64,000 bases of DNA from Gemmata sp051859125 (GCF_051859125.1 NZ_JBHYGG010000291.1:24903-88902); one strand, 5' to 3'. Positions 42,459 through 51,807 are shown, counted from the stretch's first letter. A program made the numbers and translations. The notes: a model not told the origin generated them from the letters alone.

Positions 42459-43256
42459 TCAGAACGTGAAGCTCAACCCGTCGTGCGCCGGGGCGACGTG
42501 GGGCGGCAGCGACTGGACTAGCAAATCGTAGTCCATTGTGTGCGACATGTGCGTCAGGTACGCCCGCTCGGGCCGCACCCGGTCGATCGCCTCGAGCGCC
42601 TGGTCGAGCGAGAAGTGCGACGGGTGCGGCTTCGTCGGCCGCAGCGCGTCGATCACGAACACCTTGAGTCCCTCGAGCAGCGGCCAGCTCGAATCGGGGA
42701 TCAGGCTGACGTCGGTGCAGTACGCCACGTCGCCGATGCGGAACCCGAGGCAGTTGAACCGCCCGTGCAACAGCGGGATCGGGGTGACCCGCTCGCCGAG
42801 CACCTCGAACGGGTCGGCCGCGATCCGCCGGACCTCCAGCTTCGGCAGCGCCCCGGCCGGGAGGTCGGCGGTGCCGGGGTCGAAGACGTAGGCGAACGCC
42901 TGGCGGATGATCTCCTCGGTCTCGTCGGTGCAGTAGATCGGCAGCGACGCGCCGAGGGCGATCGGGAACAGCCGCAGGTCGTCCAGTCCGAACAGGTGAT
43001 CGACGTGGTAGTGCGTGTACAGAACGGAGTGGACGAGCTTGACGTTCTCGCGGAGCAGTTGCAGCCGGATCTCGGGGGTGGTGTCGATCAGGATGTTGCC
43101 GCGGGGCGTGCCGACGAGGACGGAGCAGCGGTACCGGTTGTTGCGGGGGTTGGGCGACCGGCACACGGCGCAGTCGCACCCGAGCATCGGAACGCCGACG
43201 GACGTCCCCGTCCCGAGGAAGGTGAACGTCCGGTGTCCAGCGGTGGGAGTGCTCAC
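42459..43256 (-). CDS. MBL-fold metal-dependent hydrolase, PhnP-like
   Basis: A 265-residue metallo-beta-lactamase-fold hydrolase. It has the N-terminal TFLGTGTSVGVPMLGCDCAVC with a cysteine-rich zinc loop (Cys27, Cys29, Cys32), RCSVLV, ILIDTTPEIR, then the metal motif THYHVDHLFGLDDLR and YLTHMSHTMDY near the C-terminus. This is the layout of PhnP (phosphoribosyl cyclic phosphodiesterase) and related enzymes. No phosphonate genes are near, so the natural substrate is open. The start is GTG 43256. Confidence 0.85.
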   Translation of the reverse strand: MSTPTAGHRTFTFLGTGTSVGVPMLGCDCAVCRSPNPRNNRYRCSVLVGTPRGNILIDTTPEIRLQLLRENVKLVHSVLYTHYHVDHLFGLDDLRLFPIALGASLPIYCTDETEEIIRQAFAYVFDPGTADLPAGALPKLEVRRIAADPFEVLGERVTPIPLLHGRFNCLGFRIGDVAYCTDVSLIPDSSWPLLEGLKVFVIDALRPTKPHPSHFSLDQALEAIDRVRPERAYLTHMSHTMDYDLLVQSLPPHVAPAHDGLSFTF

Positions 43257-43301
43257 CCGGTCATTTCACGGACCGGGTGAGCGAGAGACAAGAGGGGGAG
43301 C

Positions 43302-43330
43302 CCGTGGCGGCCCTCGCTCGGCCGCCACGG
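43302..43330. terminator. hairpin downstream of the MFS transporter gene
   Basis: A perfect 11-bp stem (CCGTGGCGGCC) with a 7-base loop lies 8 bases after the stop codon of the leftward transporter gene. There is no T-run. Confidence 0.55.
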
Positions 43331-43337
43331 ATTTCGG

Positions 43338-45164
43338 TCAGTGGCCGGCCGGGCGCTTGTCGTCGAGGTGGACCTGCGAGTACCCACCGGTCGCAGCGAA
43401 GTACAGCAGCAGGAGCAGGAACCCGACGGCGAGGGTCGCTGGAACGGCGGCGGTCGCGAGCAGGGCCGTCTTCGCACCGTACATCCGCGCGGCGGCCAGG
43501 TTCGGCTTGTCCGCCTCGTAGTTCGGCATCCCGTCCTTCACCCACCACTCCTGGAGCTTGGTGAGGTTCTCCTTGAGCTTCGGTTCGACGGGCTTGCCCG
43601 CGGCCTCCTGCGAGTTGAGCACCTCCAGGTCGCTCTCCAGCGTCGTCTTCGCGTCGGGCTTGCGCTTGCCGTCGGCGCCGAACCCGGCCGAGTAGTCGTC
43701 GAACACCTTCAACTTGGCGTTGTCGAGGCCGGCGACGGCCGGGGCGGTGGTCGGCAGCACGTCGGTCACGAGCGGGAACCCGGTCTTCTCCAACTCGCCC
43801 TTCGCGTTCCGGGCGACGTACCGCTCGTAGGTGGCCTCACCGGCGGAGGTCTGCTGGAGGTTCTTGACGGCGTAGTAGTCCTGCTTGTAGCCGATCCCCG
43901 GGCCGCCGAGCAGGCCGGCCCCGATCATCCCGATGCCGCCGCTCAGCCCCAGCGCGAGCGCCCCGCCCTTCGGGAACCGCTCGGAGACGACGCCGAGGAG
44001 CGTCGGCCAGTAGAACGTCTTGCCGATGCCGTAGATCGTGACGGCCATCACCCACGGCCACACGGAGTTGGTGAAGTCCTGGCCGAGCAGGTACAGGCCC
44101 AGCGTGCCCAGGCAGGCGCTGCCGAAGAGCAGGCCGATGGGGTTGATCTTGTGAACGATCGGGCCCGCGAAGAACCGCAGCGTGAACATCAGCACGTTGG
44201 TCCAGATGAACGCGAGCTGCGCGTTGGTGCCGCTCTTGAGGACCTGTTTGGTGATGTTCGTGATCCAGCTATCGGTGCCGAGTTCGACGTACCCGACCAG
44301 GGCGTGGAGCACGTACAGGAACGCCAGGACCCAGTGGCCGGGGGCGAAGTTCGTCGAGATGCCGAACGCCAGCCACACGCCGGCCGCGGCGATCCACCCG
44401 ATCCACGCCGGCAGCCCGAACACGCTCGGCAGGAGGTTCGCCAGGGCGAGGCCGATCAGGGCCGCGCCGAGCGTGAACCCGAACATGCCCACTTCCTTCA
44501 TCATCCCCGTCAGCGGCACGCCGGCCGACTTCGCCTCGGACTGCGGGAACGGCCGCCCGGCCATGAGCCCGCCGTAGGCCAGCACCGGGATCAGGAACAC
44601 GCCGAGCTTGTACTCCCAGCGGATCGTGCCGCCGACCTGGTCGAACCCGAGGGTAATCATCACGCCCAGGATCAGCCCGAGCGGCCACCCGGCGTGAAGG
44701 ATGTTGAGCCAGTGCGTCTTCTGCCGCGGGAAGAGGGTCGCGGTGAGCGGGTTGATGACCGCCTCGCACGTCCCGTTCCCCAGAGCGAACAGCCACATGC
44801 CGGCGTTGAGGCACCAGAACGCGCCCTCCTTGCCGTACGCGCCGTACACGGGCGTCGCCGCGAACGTCACCACGGCCGAGGCGGCGTGGAGCACGAACGC
44901 GACCGCCATCAGCTTCCCGTACCCGAACCGGTCGGCGAAGAAGCTGAAGAAGATGATCGCCAGCCCGAACCCGACGAGCCCGCCGCCCGTGATGGTGCCG
45001 AGTTCGGCCTGGGTGAACCCGAACTGGTTGCCCCAGTCCTCCAGAATCACGCCGCGGACCGAGAACCCGATGCCCGCTGCGATCAGCGTGCAGAAGCTGG
45101 CCCAGAACAGAACTTTTTCGTTCTTCCCGGGTGAAAGGGGCGCAGAAGACACAGCGGTGCTCAT
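43338..45164 (-). CDS. MFS transporter with a large insertion before its last membrane helix
   Basis: A 608-residue major facilitator. Hydrophobic helices run from FWASFCTLIAAGIGFSVRGVIL to WPWVMAVTIYGIGKTFYWPTLL and GLSGGIGMIGAGLLGGPGI. The loop FADRFGYGKLMA matches the conserved loop between helices 2 and 3. Between the penultimate and last helix lies a soluble segment of about 145 residues (about 435-575, charged, with KPDAKTTLESDLEVLNSQEAAGKP), followed by ALLATAAVPATLAVGFLLLLLYF. MFS proteins usually have about 400 residues, so this is an added domain. Sugar-like substrates are a guess from the overall pattern. ATG 45164 is the start. Confidence 0.85.
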   Translation of the reverse strand: MSTAVSSAPLSPGKNEKVLFWASFCTLIAAGIGFSVRGVILEDWGNQFGFTQAELGTITGGGLVGFGLAIIFFSFFADRFGYGKLMAVAFVLHAASAVVTFAATPVYGAYGKEGAFWCLNAGMWLFALGNGTCEAVINPLTATLFPRQKTHWLNILHAGWPLGLILGVMITLGFDQVGGTIRWEYKLGVFLIPVLAYGGLMAGRPFPQSEAKSAGVPLTGMMKEVGMFGFTLGAALIGLALANLLPSVFGLPAWIGWIAAAGVWLAFGISTNFAPGHWVLAFLYVLHALVGYVELGTDSWITNITKQVLKSGTNAQLAFIWTNVLMFTLRFFAGPIVHKINPIGLLFGSACLGTLGLYLLGQDFTNSVWPWVMAVTIYGIGKTFYWPTLLGVVSERFPKGGALALGLSGGIGMIGAGLLGGPGIGYKQDYYAVKNLQQTSAGEATYERYVARNAKGELEKTGFPLVTDVLPTTAPAVAGLDNAKLKVFDDYSAGFGADGKRKPDAKTTLESDLEVLNSQEAAGKPVEPKLKENLTKLQEWWVKDGMPNYEADKPNLAAARMYGAKTALLATAAVPATLAVGFLLLLLYFAATGGYSQVHLDDKRPAGH

Positions 45165-45419
45165 CGAGGCTCCGTGGAGAGTTTCGGTGGGACGATCACG
45201 CGGGCGTGCGGGGCGAGTTTAGCAACCACCCCCACCGGGTGCCACCAAAAACGAGTCCTTCGCCGTGACGACTGCAACAAATCCCGCGACCCCGCCGGCC
45301 GTGCGGGTCGCGCGGCCCCGCCGCGGCGGGGCCCGCCACATCCGCCGGAAACCCTTCAGCCCGGCCCGCCGGTTGCCGATCTTTGGGGGGACGAGTCGGA
45401 CCCGCCCGGAGGCCGCCGC

Positions 45420-45623
45420 ATGACACGCGAACTCAACGTCCTCGCGCTCATCAAGGGTGACGAGCGGTACGTCTTCGTCTACGACGACGAGAGCCGCGAC
45501 GCCCTGATCAACGACATCCGCGACAAGGCCGCCGACCCGGCGGTGAAGATCAACTGGTTCGACGCGGCCGTCCTCACCGAGCGGGTCCGCACCCAGCTCG
45601 TGAGCCCGCAGGAAGAGTTCTGA
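45420..45623 (+). CDS. small protein upstream of xerC
   Basis: A 67-residue acidic protein (MTRELNVLALIKGDERYVFVYDD) with an alternating strand-helix pattern and no cysteines, signal peptide or membrane segment. The frame shows normal coding bias and the gene ends 51 bases before xerC on the same strand. It is probably part of the same transcript. Function unknown. Confidence 0.65.
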   Translation: MTRELNVLALIKGDERYVFVYDDESRDALINDIRDKAADPAVKINWFDAAVLTERVRTQLVSPQEEF

Positions 45624-45674
45624 CGGTGCGGCTCGCGGGCGCGACCGACCGGCAGACACCACGAGACCGACACC

Positions 45675-46580
45675 TTGACGCTCGAACAGGGCCTGGCCGA
45701 GTTCCTCACGCACCTCGGCCTGGAAAAGAACGCGTCCGACAAGACCGTCAAGTCCTACCGCGAGGACCTGACGCAGGCGCTCGCGTTCGCCCGCGACCGG
45801 GTCAAGAAGCAGCACGTCGACCCGGACGACTGGAGCACCCGGCTCCTGCGGGCGTTCGTCGCGTGGCTCCACGAGCAGAACTACGCCAAGTCCACCATCG
45901 CCCGCCGGCTCGCGGCCGTGCGGTCGTTCGGCAAGTTCCTGTGCCGCCAGGGGGTGCTCAAGGAGAACCCGGCGAAGAGCCTCCGCGCCCCGCGGCAGGA
46001 GAAGCACCTCCCGCACTTCCTCACGCTCGACGGCATCAAGAAGCTCCTCGCGGCCCCGCCCGAGACCGACTGGGCCGGCCGCCGCGACCGGGCGATCCTC
46101 GAGACGCTGTACTCCGCCGGGCTCCGCGTCAGCGAACTCGTCGGCCTCGACCTGCTCGACTCGGACCTGTCCGACGGGGTGGTCACCGTCCGCGGGAAGG
46201 GGAAGAAGGAGCGGCTCGCGCTCCTCGGCCCCGAGGCGGTCGGGGCGATTCACGGCTGGCTCCCGGACCGCTCGGCGCTCCTCCAGAGGGCCAACAAGGA
46301 GTCGGCCGCGGTCTTCCTGAACAAGACCGGCACGCGGCTCAACGTCCGCAGCATCGGGCGGCTCCTCGCGAAGTACCTGAAGGCCGCCGGCCTCGACCCG
46401 CGGACCAGCCCGCACACGCTCCGGCACAGCTTCGCAACTCACCTCCTCGACGCCGGGGCGGACATCCGCGGCGTGCAGGAACTTCTGGGCCACAAGAGCC
46501 TGAGCACGACGCAGGTCTACACGCACGTGACGACCCGCCGGCTCCAGGACAGTTACAACAAGGCCCACCCGCGGTCCTGA
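45675..46580 (+). CDS. xerC: tyrosine recombinase XerC-like
   Basis: A 301-residue site-specific recombinase. The N-terminal SAM-like DNA-binding domain (EQGLAEFLTHLGLEKNASDKTVKSYREDL) precedes the catalytic domain. The catalytic residues are visible: Arg in SAGLRVSELVGL, Lys in VRGKGKKER, His-x-x-Arg in HTLRHSFATHLL, His in LLGHKSLSTTQ and the nucleophile Tyr in VYTHV. Length and order match chromosomal XerC/XerD, which resolve chromosome dimers at dif. No integrase-type accessory genes are present, so a housekeeping role is most likely. The start is TTG 45675, which places the usual XerC N-terminus. Confidence 0.9.
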   Translation: MTLEQGLAEFLTHLGLEKNASDKTVKSYREDLTQALAFARDRVKKQHVDPDDWSTRLLRAFVAWLHEQNYAKSTIARRLAAVRSFGKFLCRQGVLKENPAKSLRAPRQEKHLPHFLTLDGIKKLLAAPPETDWAGRRDRAILETLYSAGLRVSELVGLDLLDSDLSDGVVTVRGKGKKERLALLGPEAVGAIHGWLPDRSALLQRANKESAAVFLNKTGTRLNVRSIGRLLAKYLKAAGLDPRTSPHTLRHSFATHLLDAGADIRGVQELLGHKSLSTTQVYTHVTTRRLQDSYNKAHPRS

Positions 46581-46728
46581 CCGCGGGCGGAGCGGAGACA
46601 GACGGGCGCTCGACCGGCGGAACGGCTCGCGGCACACCTCCGCGCGGCCCCGACCCCCTCGCGCCCCGACCCGTGCCCGACTCGCGCCCGACGCCAGCTA
46701 CTCGACGACCGCACCCGGGGACGACACC

Positions 46729-47889
46729 ATGAGAGAGTTCGCACTTCGACCGGCCGCCCTCCTGATCCCGCTCGTCACCGCCGCGTGGCTCACGTTCCCC
46801 GGCCCGGCGCTCGCGGCCGACCCGGTGGTGTGGCGCACGGACTACAACGCGGCCCGCAAGGAGGCGATCGATAAGGGGCAGTCGCTCTGCGTCGTGATCG
46901 GCACCGAGAACTGCTTCTACTGCCGCAAGCTCGAGGGCGGCCCGCTCAAGGACGCCGTCGTCAACGCCCACCTCGCGACCAACTTCATCCCCCTCAAGCT
47001 CGACGCGAACAAGGACCCGGGGCTCGCCAAGGCGCTCAAGGTGCAGCTCTACCCGACCATCGTTCTGGCCGGGTCCGACGGGAAGATCCACGCGTTCATC
47101 GAGGGGTACGTCGAGGCCGACAAGCTCAACGACGCGATGAAGAAGACGGCCCCGGCCGCCGCGACCCCCGAGTGGATGGCCCGCGACCTCGACCTCGCGA
47201 ACAAGGCCGCCGCCGCCGGGGAGTACCCCCGGGCCGTGTCGCTGCTCAAGGGCGTGTACCGCGAGGCGGCCGACAAGCCGGCCGGCCAGAAGGCCCGCCT
47301 CGCGCTCGCGGAGATCGAGCAACTCGCCGCGAGCCGCGTCGCGCGGGCGAAGGAACTCGACCAGAGCGGGCTGACGCGCGACGCCCTCGACGCGCTCGCG
47401 GACACCGTGAAGACCTTCGCCGGCACGCAGGCCGCGGTCGATGCGACCGCACTCGTCACGAGCATCTCGGCCCACCCCGACACCCGCGAGAAGTTGCGCG
47501 TCCGGGCGGCCCGCGACCTCCTCGCCTCGGCCCGGCAGGAGTTCCGCACCGGCAAGTTCTACGACTGCCTCCAGAAGTGCGAGCAGCTCGCCGCGACCTA
47601 CGCCGACCTCCCCGAGGCCAAGGAGGCCAACGGGATCGCGGCCGAGATCAAGGGGAGCCCGGAGCGGCTCGCGGTCGCGAGCGACCAGATGACCGAGCGC
47701 ACCGCGGCGATGTACACGGCGCTAGCCGAGGCGTGGGCCGGGAAGGGGCAGGTGCTGGAGGCGATCACGAACTACGAGAGGGTCGTGAAGCTGTGCCCGA
47801 ACACCCGCCAGGGCGACGCGGCCCTGGCGCAGATCACCAAGTTGCGGGCGGGAACCGCCGGCTCGCCGGTCGGGTTGCAGAAGCCGTGA
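46729..47889 (+). CDS. secreted thioredoxin-like protein with helical repeats
   Basis: A 386-residue exported protein. The signal peptide is RPAALLIPLVTAAWLTFPGPALA. A thioredoxin-like domain follows (residues 35-145): SLCVVIGTENCFYCRKLEG carries the CxxC pair C61-C64, and QLYPTIVLAGSDGK has the cis-Pro. Residues 150-375 are tetratricopeptide-like helices (DLANKAAAAGEYPRAVSLLKGVYREA, AITNYERVVKLCPNTRQGDAALAQI). It may reduce or form disulfides on partner proteins in the periplasm. A joint role with xerC upstream is not expected. ATG 46729 gives the full signal peptide. Confidence 0.85.
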   Translation: MREFALRPAALLIPLVTAAWLTFPGPALAADPVVWRTDYNAARKEAIDKGQSLCVVIGTENCFYCRKLEGGPLKDAVVNAHLATNFIPLKLDANKDPGLAKALKVQLYPTIVLAGSDGKIHAFIEGYVEADKLNDAMKKTAPAAATPEWMARDLDLANKAAAAGEYPRAVSLLKGVYREAADKPAGQKARLALAEIEQLAASRVARAKELDQSGLTRDALDALADTVKTFAGTQAAVDATALVTSISAHPDTREKLRVRAARDLLASARQEFRTGKFYDCLQKCEQLAATYADLPEAKEANGIAAEIKGSPERLAVASDQMTERTAAMYTALAEAWAGKGQVLEAITNYERVVKLCPNTRQGDAALAQITKLRAGTAGSPVGLQKP

Positions 47890-47898
47890 GACGTGAGC

Positions 47899-47931
47899 GA
47901 CTTGGCGAGCCGGGAGCGTCAGCGACCGGAG
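47899..47931 (+). repeat. 33-bp dispersed repeat, non-coding copy
   Basis: Identical over 33 bases to 17121-17153 inside the cyclase gene. Here it follows the stop codon of the thioredoxin-like gene and its end forms the left half of a hairpin. Confidence 0.85.
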
Positions 47932-47952
47932 TGCGGAACCGCTCCGGTCGCT
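47921..47952. terminator. hairpin after the thioredoxin-like gene
   Basis: The arms AGCGACCGGAG and its inverse (11 bp) enclose a 10-base loop 32 bases after the stop codon. Its left arm is the end of the dispersed 33-bp repeat. Confidence 0.55.
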
Positions 47953-47995
47953 GTTGATCACGGTGCGTCTTATTCCGAGTCTTGTTGATTGCTCA

Positions 47996-48066
47996 CTGTA
48001 GCCGGCCTCTGTGAGGCCGGGCCTGTGGGACTCGCCCACGCCCGGCCTCACAGAGCCCGGCTACAG
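47996..48066. repeat. 71-bp palindromic intergenic repeat, copy 1
   Basis: The 27-bp arms start CTGTAGCCGGCCTCTGTGAG and differ at one position. The 17-base middle can form a further small stem. A second copy is at 61827. It lies between the convergent thioredoxin-like and pheA genes. Confidence 0.9.
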
Positions 48067-48094
48067 AAGAGCCAGGGATCAATCGAACTTGGAA

Positions 48095-49225
48095 TTACTC
48101 GTCGGTCGGCTTGGCGTGCGGGAACGAGCCGAGCACGCTCACCACCTCGCACGTGTCCTCCATCGCCGCGATCGTCTTGCGGACCTTCGGGTCGTCGCGG
48201 TGCCCGTCGAAGTCGATGAAGAACACGTACTCGCCCTTCGCCTCGGGGTACGGGAACGACTCGATCCACGTCAGGTTCAGCTTGTTCCCCTTGAAGATCG
48301 TCAGCACGTCGGCCAGCGCGCCGGGGGCGTGGCTGATCTGGAACATCATCGCGGTCTTGTCGCTGCCGGTCTTCGCGCTGTCCGCCGGGCCGATGACCGC
48401 GAACCGGGTCTCGTTGAACGGCGAGTCCTCGATGCTCTGGGCGAGGACGTTGAGCCCCCACTTCACCGCCGCCTGCCGGCTCGCGACCGCGGCGACGTTC
48501 AGCTCCGACGTGGCGAGCTTGGCCGCGTCGGTCGTGCTGGCGACCTCGTGGAGCGTCGCCTGCGGGAGGTTCTTGCTGAGCCAGTTCCGGCACTGCGACA
48601 GCGCCTGCGCCTTGCTGAACACCCGCCGCACCTCGGCCTGCGAGCAGTTCGCCAGCAGGTGGTGGTGGACCCGGAGCCGGATCTCGGCGCAGATCTTCAC
48701 CTGCGGCGTGCGGATGAACATGTCCAGCGTGTCGGCGATGCGGCCGTCGGTTGAGTTCTCCAGCGGCACCACGCCGTAGTCGGCGTGCCGGCGGACGACC
48801 TCCTCGAACACGGTCGCGATGTTCGCCGTCGGGTTGTACACCACCGACTCGCCGAACCGCTCCAGGGCGGCGAGGTGGCTGTAGCTGTAGAGCGGCCCGA
48901 GGAACGCGATCTTCTGGACCTTCTGGACCGCCCGTGACCCGGAGATCAGCTCGCGGAAGATCGCCTTGAGCGTGACCTCGGCGAGCGGCCCCTTGTTCGT
49001 GCCGAGGACGTTGTTGAGAACCTCCTCCTCGCGCGAGGCGTTGAACACCTCGCCGCCCTGGTCGGCCTTCACCTTGCCGATCTGCCCGGCGACCGCGGCC
49101 CGCTTGTTGAGCAGGTCGAGGATCTGGAGGTCGAGCTTGTCGATCTGGACGCGCAACCCCTTCAAATTCGCCGCGATCTTCTCGGGCGACGGCTGTGCGG
49201 CCTCGGAGTCGTTCTTGCGCGTCAT
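48095..49225 (-). CDS. pheA: chorismate mutase/prephenate dehydratase (P-protein)
   Basis: A 376-residue enzyme of phenylalanine synthesis. Three domains are visible. A chorismate mutase of AroQ type lies at about 18-100 (LRVQIDKLDLQILDLLNKRAAVAGQIGKVK). Prephenate dehydratase lies at about 105-285 (IAFLGPLYSYSHLAALERFG, YGVVPLENSTDGRI, VASTTDAAK, NETRFAVIG). An ACT regulatory domain lies at 295-370 (KTAMMFQISHAPGALADVLTIFKGNKLNLTWIESFPYP). The ACT domain usually gives feedback inhibition by phenylalanine. ATG 49225 is chosen as the start of the conserved part; an upstream in-frame start adds 21 unrelated residues. It converges with the thioredoxin-like gene across a palindromic repeat. Confidence 0.93.
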   Translation of the reverse strand: MTRKNDSEAAQPSPEKIAANLKGLRVQIDKLDLQILDLLNKRAAVAGQIGKVKADQGGEVFNASREEEVLNNVLGTNKGPLAEVTLKAIFRELISGSRAVQKVQKIAFLGPLYSYSHLAALERFGESVVYNPTANIATVFEEVVRRHADYGVVPLENSTDGRIADTLDMFIRTPQVKICAEIRLRVHHHLLANCSQAEVRRVFSKAQALSQCRNWLSKNLPQATLHEVASTTDAAKLATSELNVAAVASRQAAVKWGLNVLAQSIEDSPFNETRFAVIGPADSAKTGSDKTAMMFQISHAPGALADVLTIFKGNKLNLTWIESFPYPEAKGEYVFFIDFDGHRDDPKVRKTIAAMEDTCEVVSVLGSFPHAKPTDE

Positions 49226-49748
49226 GTGAGCCCCGGCGGAGAAAGCCCTGGTTTCGAGAGAATGTACGTGGTGACAGCAGGGTGTCAACGAACCTCGCGC
49301 CCCAATTGCCCGGGGAATTTGAGGATTTGTGCGGGTTGTCGCACCTGTGAGGCGAGATCCGATTGTGCCACAATCCTAATCCGGACAGAGAGTTGATACA
49401 CGAGTGACAAAATGACACGCCGTGCCCCACGCCCTGGCGACTCGATCTCGCGGGAGCGACATAAGCAGCGATCAATAAGCGACTTGTGAACTTGATGTGG
49501 GGCATTTCGTCGCGCGGCACGCAGCTTGCTAAGGAGACCGGCGAAACCGCGGAAATTCGCGAATCTCGACACGGGCTCAGGTACTCGAAACCTGTGAAAC
49601 ACACGACCCGGCGGGTTCTGGCGGAAGTGGGCACCGCGAGGCGCGGGGCCCCCCGCTGATCCCCGGACGACACAACCGGGACGCGGCCCGCAACATACAA
49701 CAAGTACGCCGGCCGGGTCGATGTTCAAACCACAAGGGAGAATCGGAC
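49226..49748. other. 523-bp divergent gap between pheA and dnaK; probable promoters
   Basis: This gap is less GC-rich than the genes and must hold the promoters of pheA (leftward) and dnaK (rightward). A ribosome binding site AAGGGAG lies at 49733-49739, just upstream of dnaK. I looked for the CIRCE heat-shock operator (TTAGCACTC with its inverse) and did not see it. A small inverted repeat, GTGCG/CGCAC, lies near 49329-49343. No open frame here looks coding. Confidence 0.5.
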
Positions 49749-51695
49749 ATGGCTGAAGAGAAGATCATCGGCATCGACCTCGGCACCACGAACTCGGTGG
49801 TCGCCGTGATGGAAGGCAACGAGGTGAAGGTCATCGCCAACCGCGACGGGGACCGGCTCACCCCGAGCATCGTCGCGTTCACCGACAAGGGCGACCGGCC
49901 CGTCGGCGAGAAGGCCAAGCGCCAGGCCGTCACCAACCCGCGGCGCACGATCTACTCGATCAAGCGGTTCATGGGCCGCCGGCACAGCGAGGTGGAGAGC
50001 GAGGAGAAGCTCGTCCCGTACAAGATCGTCGGCGGGGCGAACGACCTCGTGAAGGTCGAGATCGACGGCAAGCAGTTCACCCCGCCCGAAATCTCGGCGA
50101 TGATCCTCCGCGAGCTGAAGGAGTCGGCCGAGGCGTACCTGGGCCACACCGTCCGCAAGGCGGTCATCACGGTCCCGGCGTACTTCAACGACTCGCAGCG
50201 GCAGGCCACGATCGACGCGGCCGCCATCGCCGGGTTCGACACCGACTACGAGATCCGCGGCAAGGACGGCAAGGTCGTCAAGCAGCGGATGCGGATCATC
50301 AACGAGCCGACGGCCGCGAGCATCGCCTACGCCTTCGACAAGAAGAAGGACCAGAAGATCGCGGTGTTCGACCTCGGCGGCGGCACGTTCGACGTGAGCA
50401 TCCTCGACGTCGGCGACGACGGCGTGTTTCAAGTTCTCTCGACCAACGGCGACACGCACCTCGGCGGCGACGACTTCGACCAGGTGGTGATGGACTACCT
50501 GGCCGACGAGTTCAAGAAAGAACACGGGGCCGACCTCCGCAAGGACCCGATGGCGATGCAGCGGCTCAAGCAGGCCGCCGAGCAGGCCAAGAAGGACCTC
50601 AGCAGCCAGGCCAACACAGACGTGAACCTCCCGTTCATCACGATGGACGAGAACCGGAACCCGCTGCACCTGGTGCGGTCGATCAGCCGGAACCAGTTCG
50701 AGCGGATGGCCGACCACCTGATCGAGCGGTGCAAGAAGCCGGTCCTCGCGGCCCTCAAGGACGCGAAGCTGACGCCGAACCAGATCGACGAGGTCGTCCT
50801 GGTCGGCGGCATGACCCGCATGCCCCGCGTGCAGCAGCTCGTGAAGGAGGTGTTCGGGAAGGAGGGCCACAAGGGCGTGAACCCGGACGAGGTGGTGGCG
50901 ATCGGTGCGGCGATCCAGGGGGCGCAACTGCTCCTCGGGGCGGCCGCCGACATCCAACTCCTCGACGTGACCCCGCTGACCCTGGGCATCAAGACCCTCG
51001 GCGGCGTGCTGACCCCGATGATCACGCGGAACACGACGATCCCGACCCGCAAGAGCGAGACGTACACGACCGCCGCCGACAACCAGCCGTCGGTCGAGGT
51101 CGAGGTGTACCAGGGCGAGCGGCCGATGGCCGACGACAACAAGAAGATCGGCAGCTTCCACCTGGACGGCATCCAGCCGGCCCCGGCCCGGGTGCCGAAG
51201 ATCGAGGTGACGTTCGAACTCGACGCCAACGGCGTGCTGAGCGTCGTGGCCAAGGACCTGGGCACGAACAAGCAGCAGAGCATCCGCATCGAGGGCTCCT
51301 CGGGCATGACCAAGGAGGAGGTCGAGCGCATGAAGCGCGACGCCGAACTCCACGCCGAGGAGGACAAGAAGAAGCGCGAGTTCGCCGAGGCCAAGAACGA
51401 GGCCGAGAACCGCGTCCACGCGGTCGAAAAGGCGATGCAGGAGGCCGGCGACAAGCTCACTGACGCCGACAAGGCCCCGGTGAGCGCCGCGATCCAGAAG
51501 GTGCGCGAGGCGATCCCGAAGGGGGACCTCGCGGCCCTCAAGAGCGCGACCTCGGGCCTCGACGCGGCCGCGACCGCGATGGCCCAGCACGTCGCCTCCA
51601 AGGCCGGCGGCCCCGGGGCCGAGCCCGGGCCGACCGCCGAGAAGAAGGACGGCGGCGACGACGTCATGGACGCCGAGTACGAAGTGAAGAAGTAA
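49749..51695 (+). CDS. dnaK: molecular chaperone DnaK (Hsp70)
   Basis: A 648-residue Hsp70. The ATPase domain starts with IIGIDLGTTNSVVAVMEG and contains AVITVPAYFNDSQRQATIDA, IINEPTAASIAYAFD, VFDLGGGTFDVSIL and VVLVGGMTRMPRVQ. The substrate domain starts near 390 (LLDVTPLTLGIKTLGGV). The helical lid is followed by a Gly/Pro-rich tail ending DVMDAEYEVKK. It folds client proteins in the cytoplasm using ATP together with DnaJ and GrpE, which are not in the window. The typical internal EEKKDK-type tail is present. A good ribosome binding site (AAGGGAG) precedes ATG 49749, and a terminator follows. Confidence 0.97.
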   Translation: MAEEKIIGIDLGTTNSVVAVMEGNEVKVIANRDGDRLTPSIVAFTDKGDRPVGEKAKRQAVTNPRRTIYSIKRFMGRRHSEVESEEKLVPYKIVGGANDLVKVEIDGKQFTPPEISAMILRELKESAEAYLGHTVRKAVITVPAYFNDSQRQATIDAAAIAGFDTDYEIRGKDGKVVKQRMRIINEPTAASIAYAFDKKKDQKIAVFDLGGGTFDVSILDVGDDGVFQVLSTNGDTHLGGDDFDQVVMDYLADEFKKEHGADLRKDPMAMQRLKQAAEQAKKDLSSQANTDVNLPFITMDENRNPLHLVRSISRNQFERMADHLIERCKKPVLAALKDAKLTPNQIDEVVLVGGMTRMPRVQQLVKEVFGKEGHKGVNPDEVVAIGAAIQGAQLLLGAAADIQLLDVTPLTLGIKTLGGVLTPMITRNTTIPTRKSETYTTAADNQPSVEVEVYQGERPMADDNKKIGSFHLDGIQPAPARVPKIEVTFELDANGVLSVVAKDLGTNKQQSIRIEGSSGMTKEEVERMKRDAELHAEEDKKKREFAEAKNEAENRVHAVEKAMQEAGDKLTDADKAPVSAAIQKVREAIPKGDLAALKSATSGLDAAATAMAQHVASKAGGPGAEPGPTAEKKDGGDDVMDAEYEVKK

Positions 51696-51714
51696 GTCTG
51701 ACGGTCCCGCCGAG

Positions 51715-51750
51715 GCCCGCCCGGAACACCGGGCGGGCTTTCGTCGTTTC
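51715..51750 (+). terminator. rho-independent terminator of dnaK
   Basis: A perfect 10-bp stem GCCCGCCCGG with an AACA loop is followed by a T-rich run (TTTCGTCGTTT). It starts 19 bases after the dnaK stop codon. Confidence 0.85.
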
Positions 51751-51807
51751 TGGTTCCCCGGCGCACCCGCGTCGGGTACGTTAGAAACAAATGGTCGACG
51801 CCCGGTC

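Noticed and set aside
45675..46580. An integrase of a genomic island
   Set aside because: No attachment-site repeats, tRNA gene or cargo genes were seen around it; length and motifs fit housekeeping XerC.
49226..49748. A CIRCE operator or a sigma-32 promoter upstream of dnaK
   Set aside because: No TTAGCACTC inverted pair and no convincing CTTGAA/CCCCAT pair at the right spacing were found.
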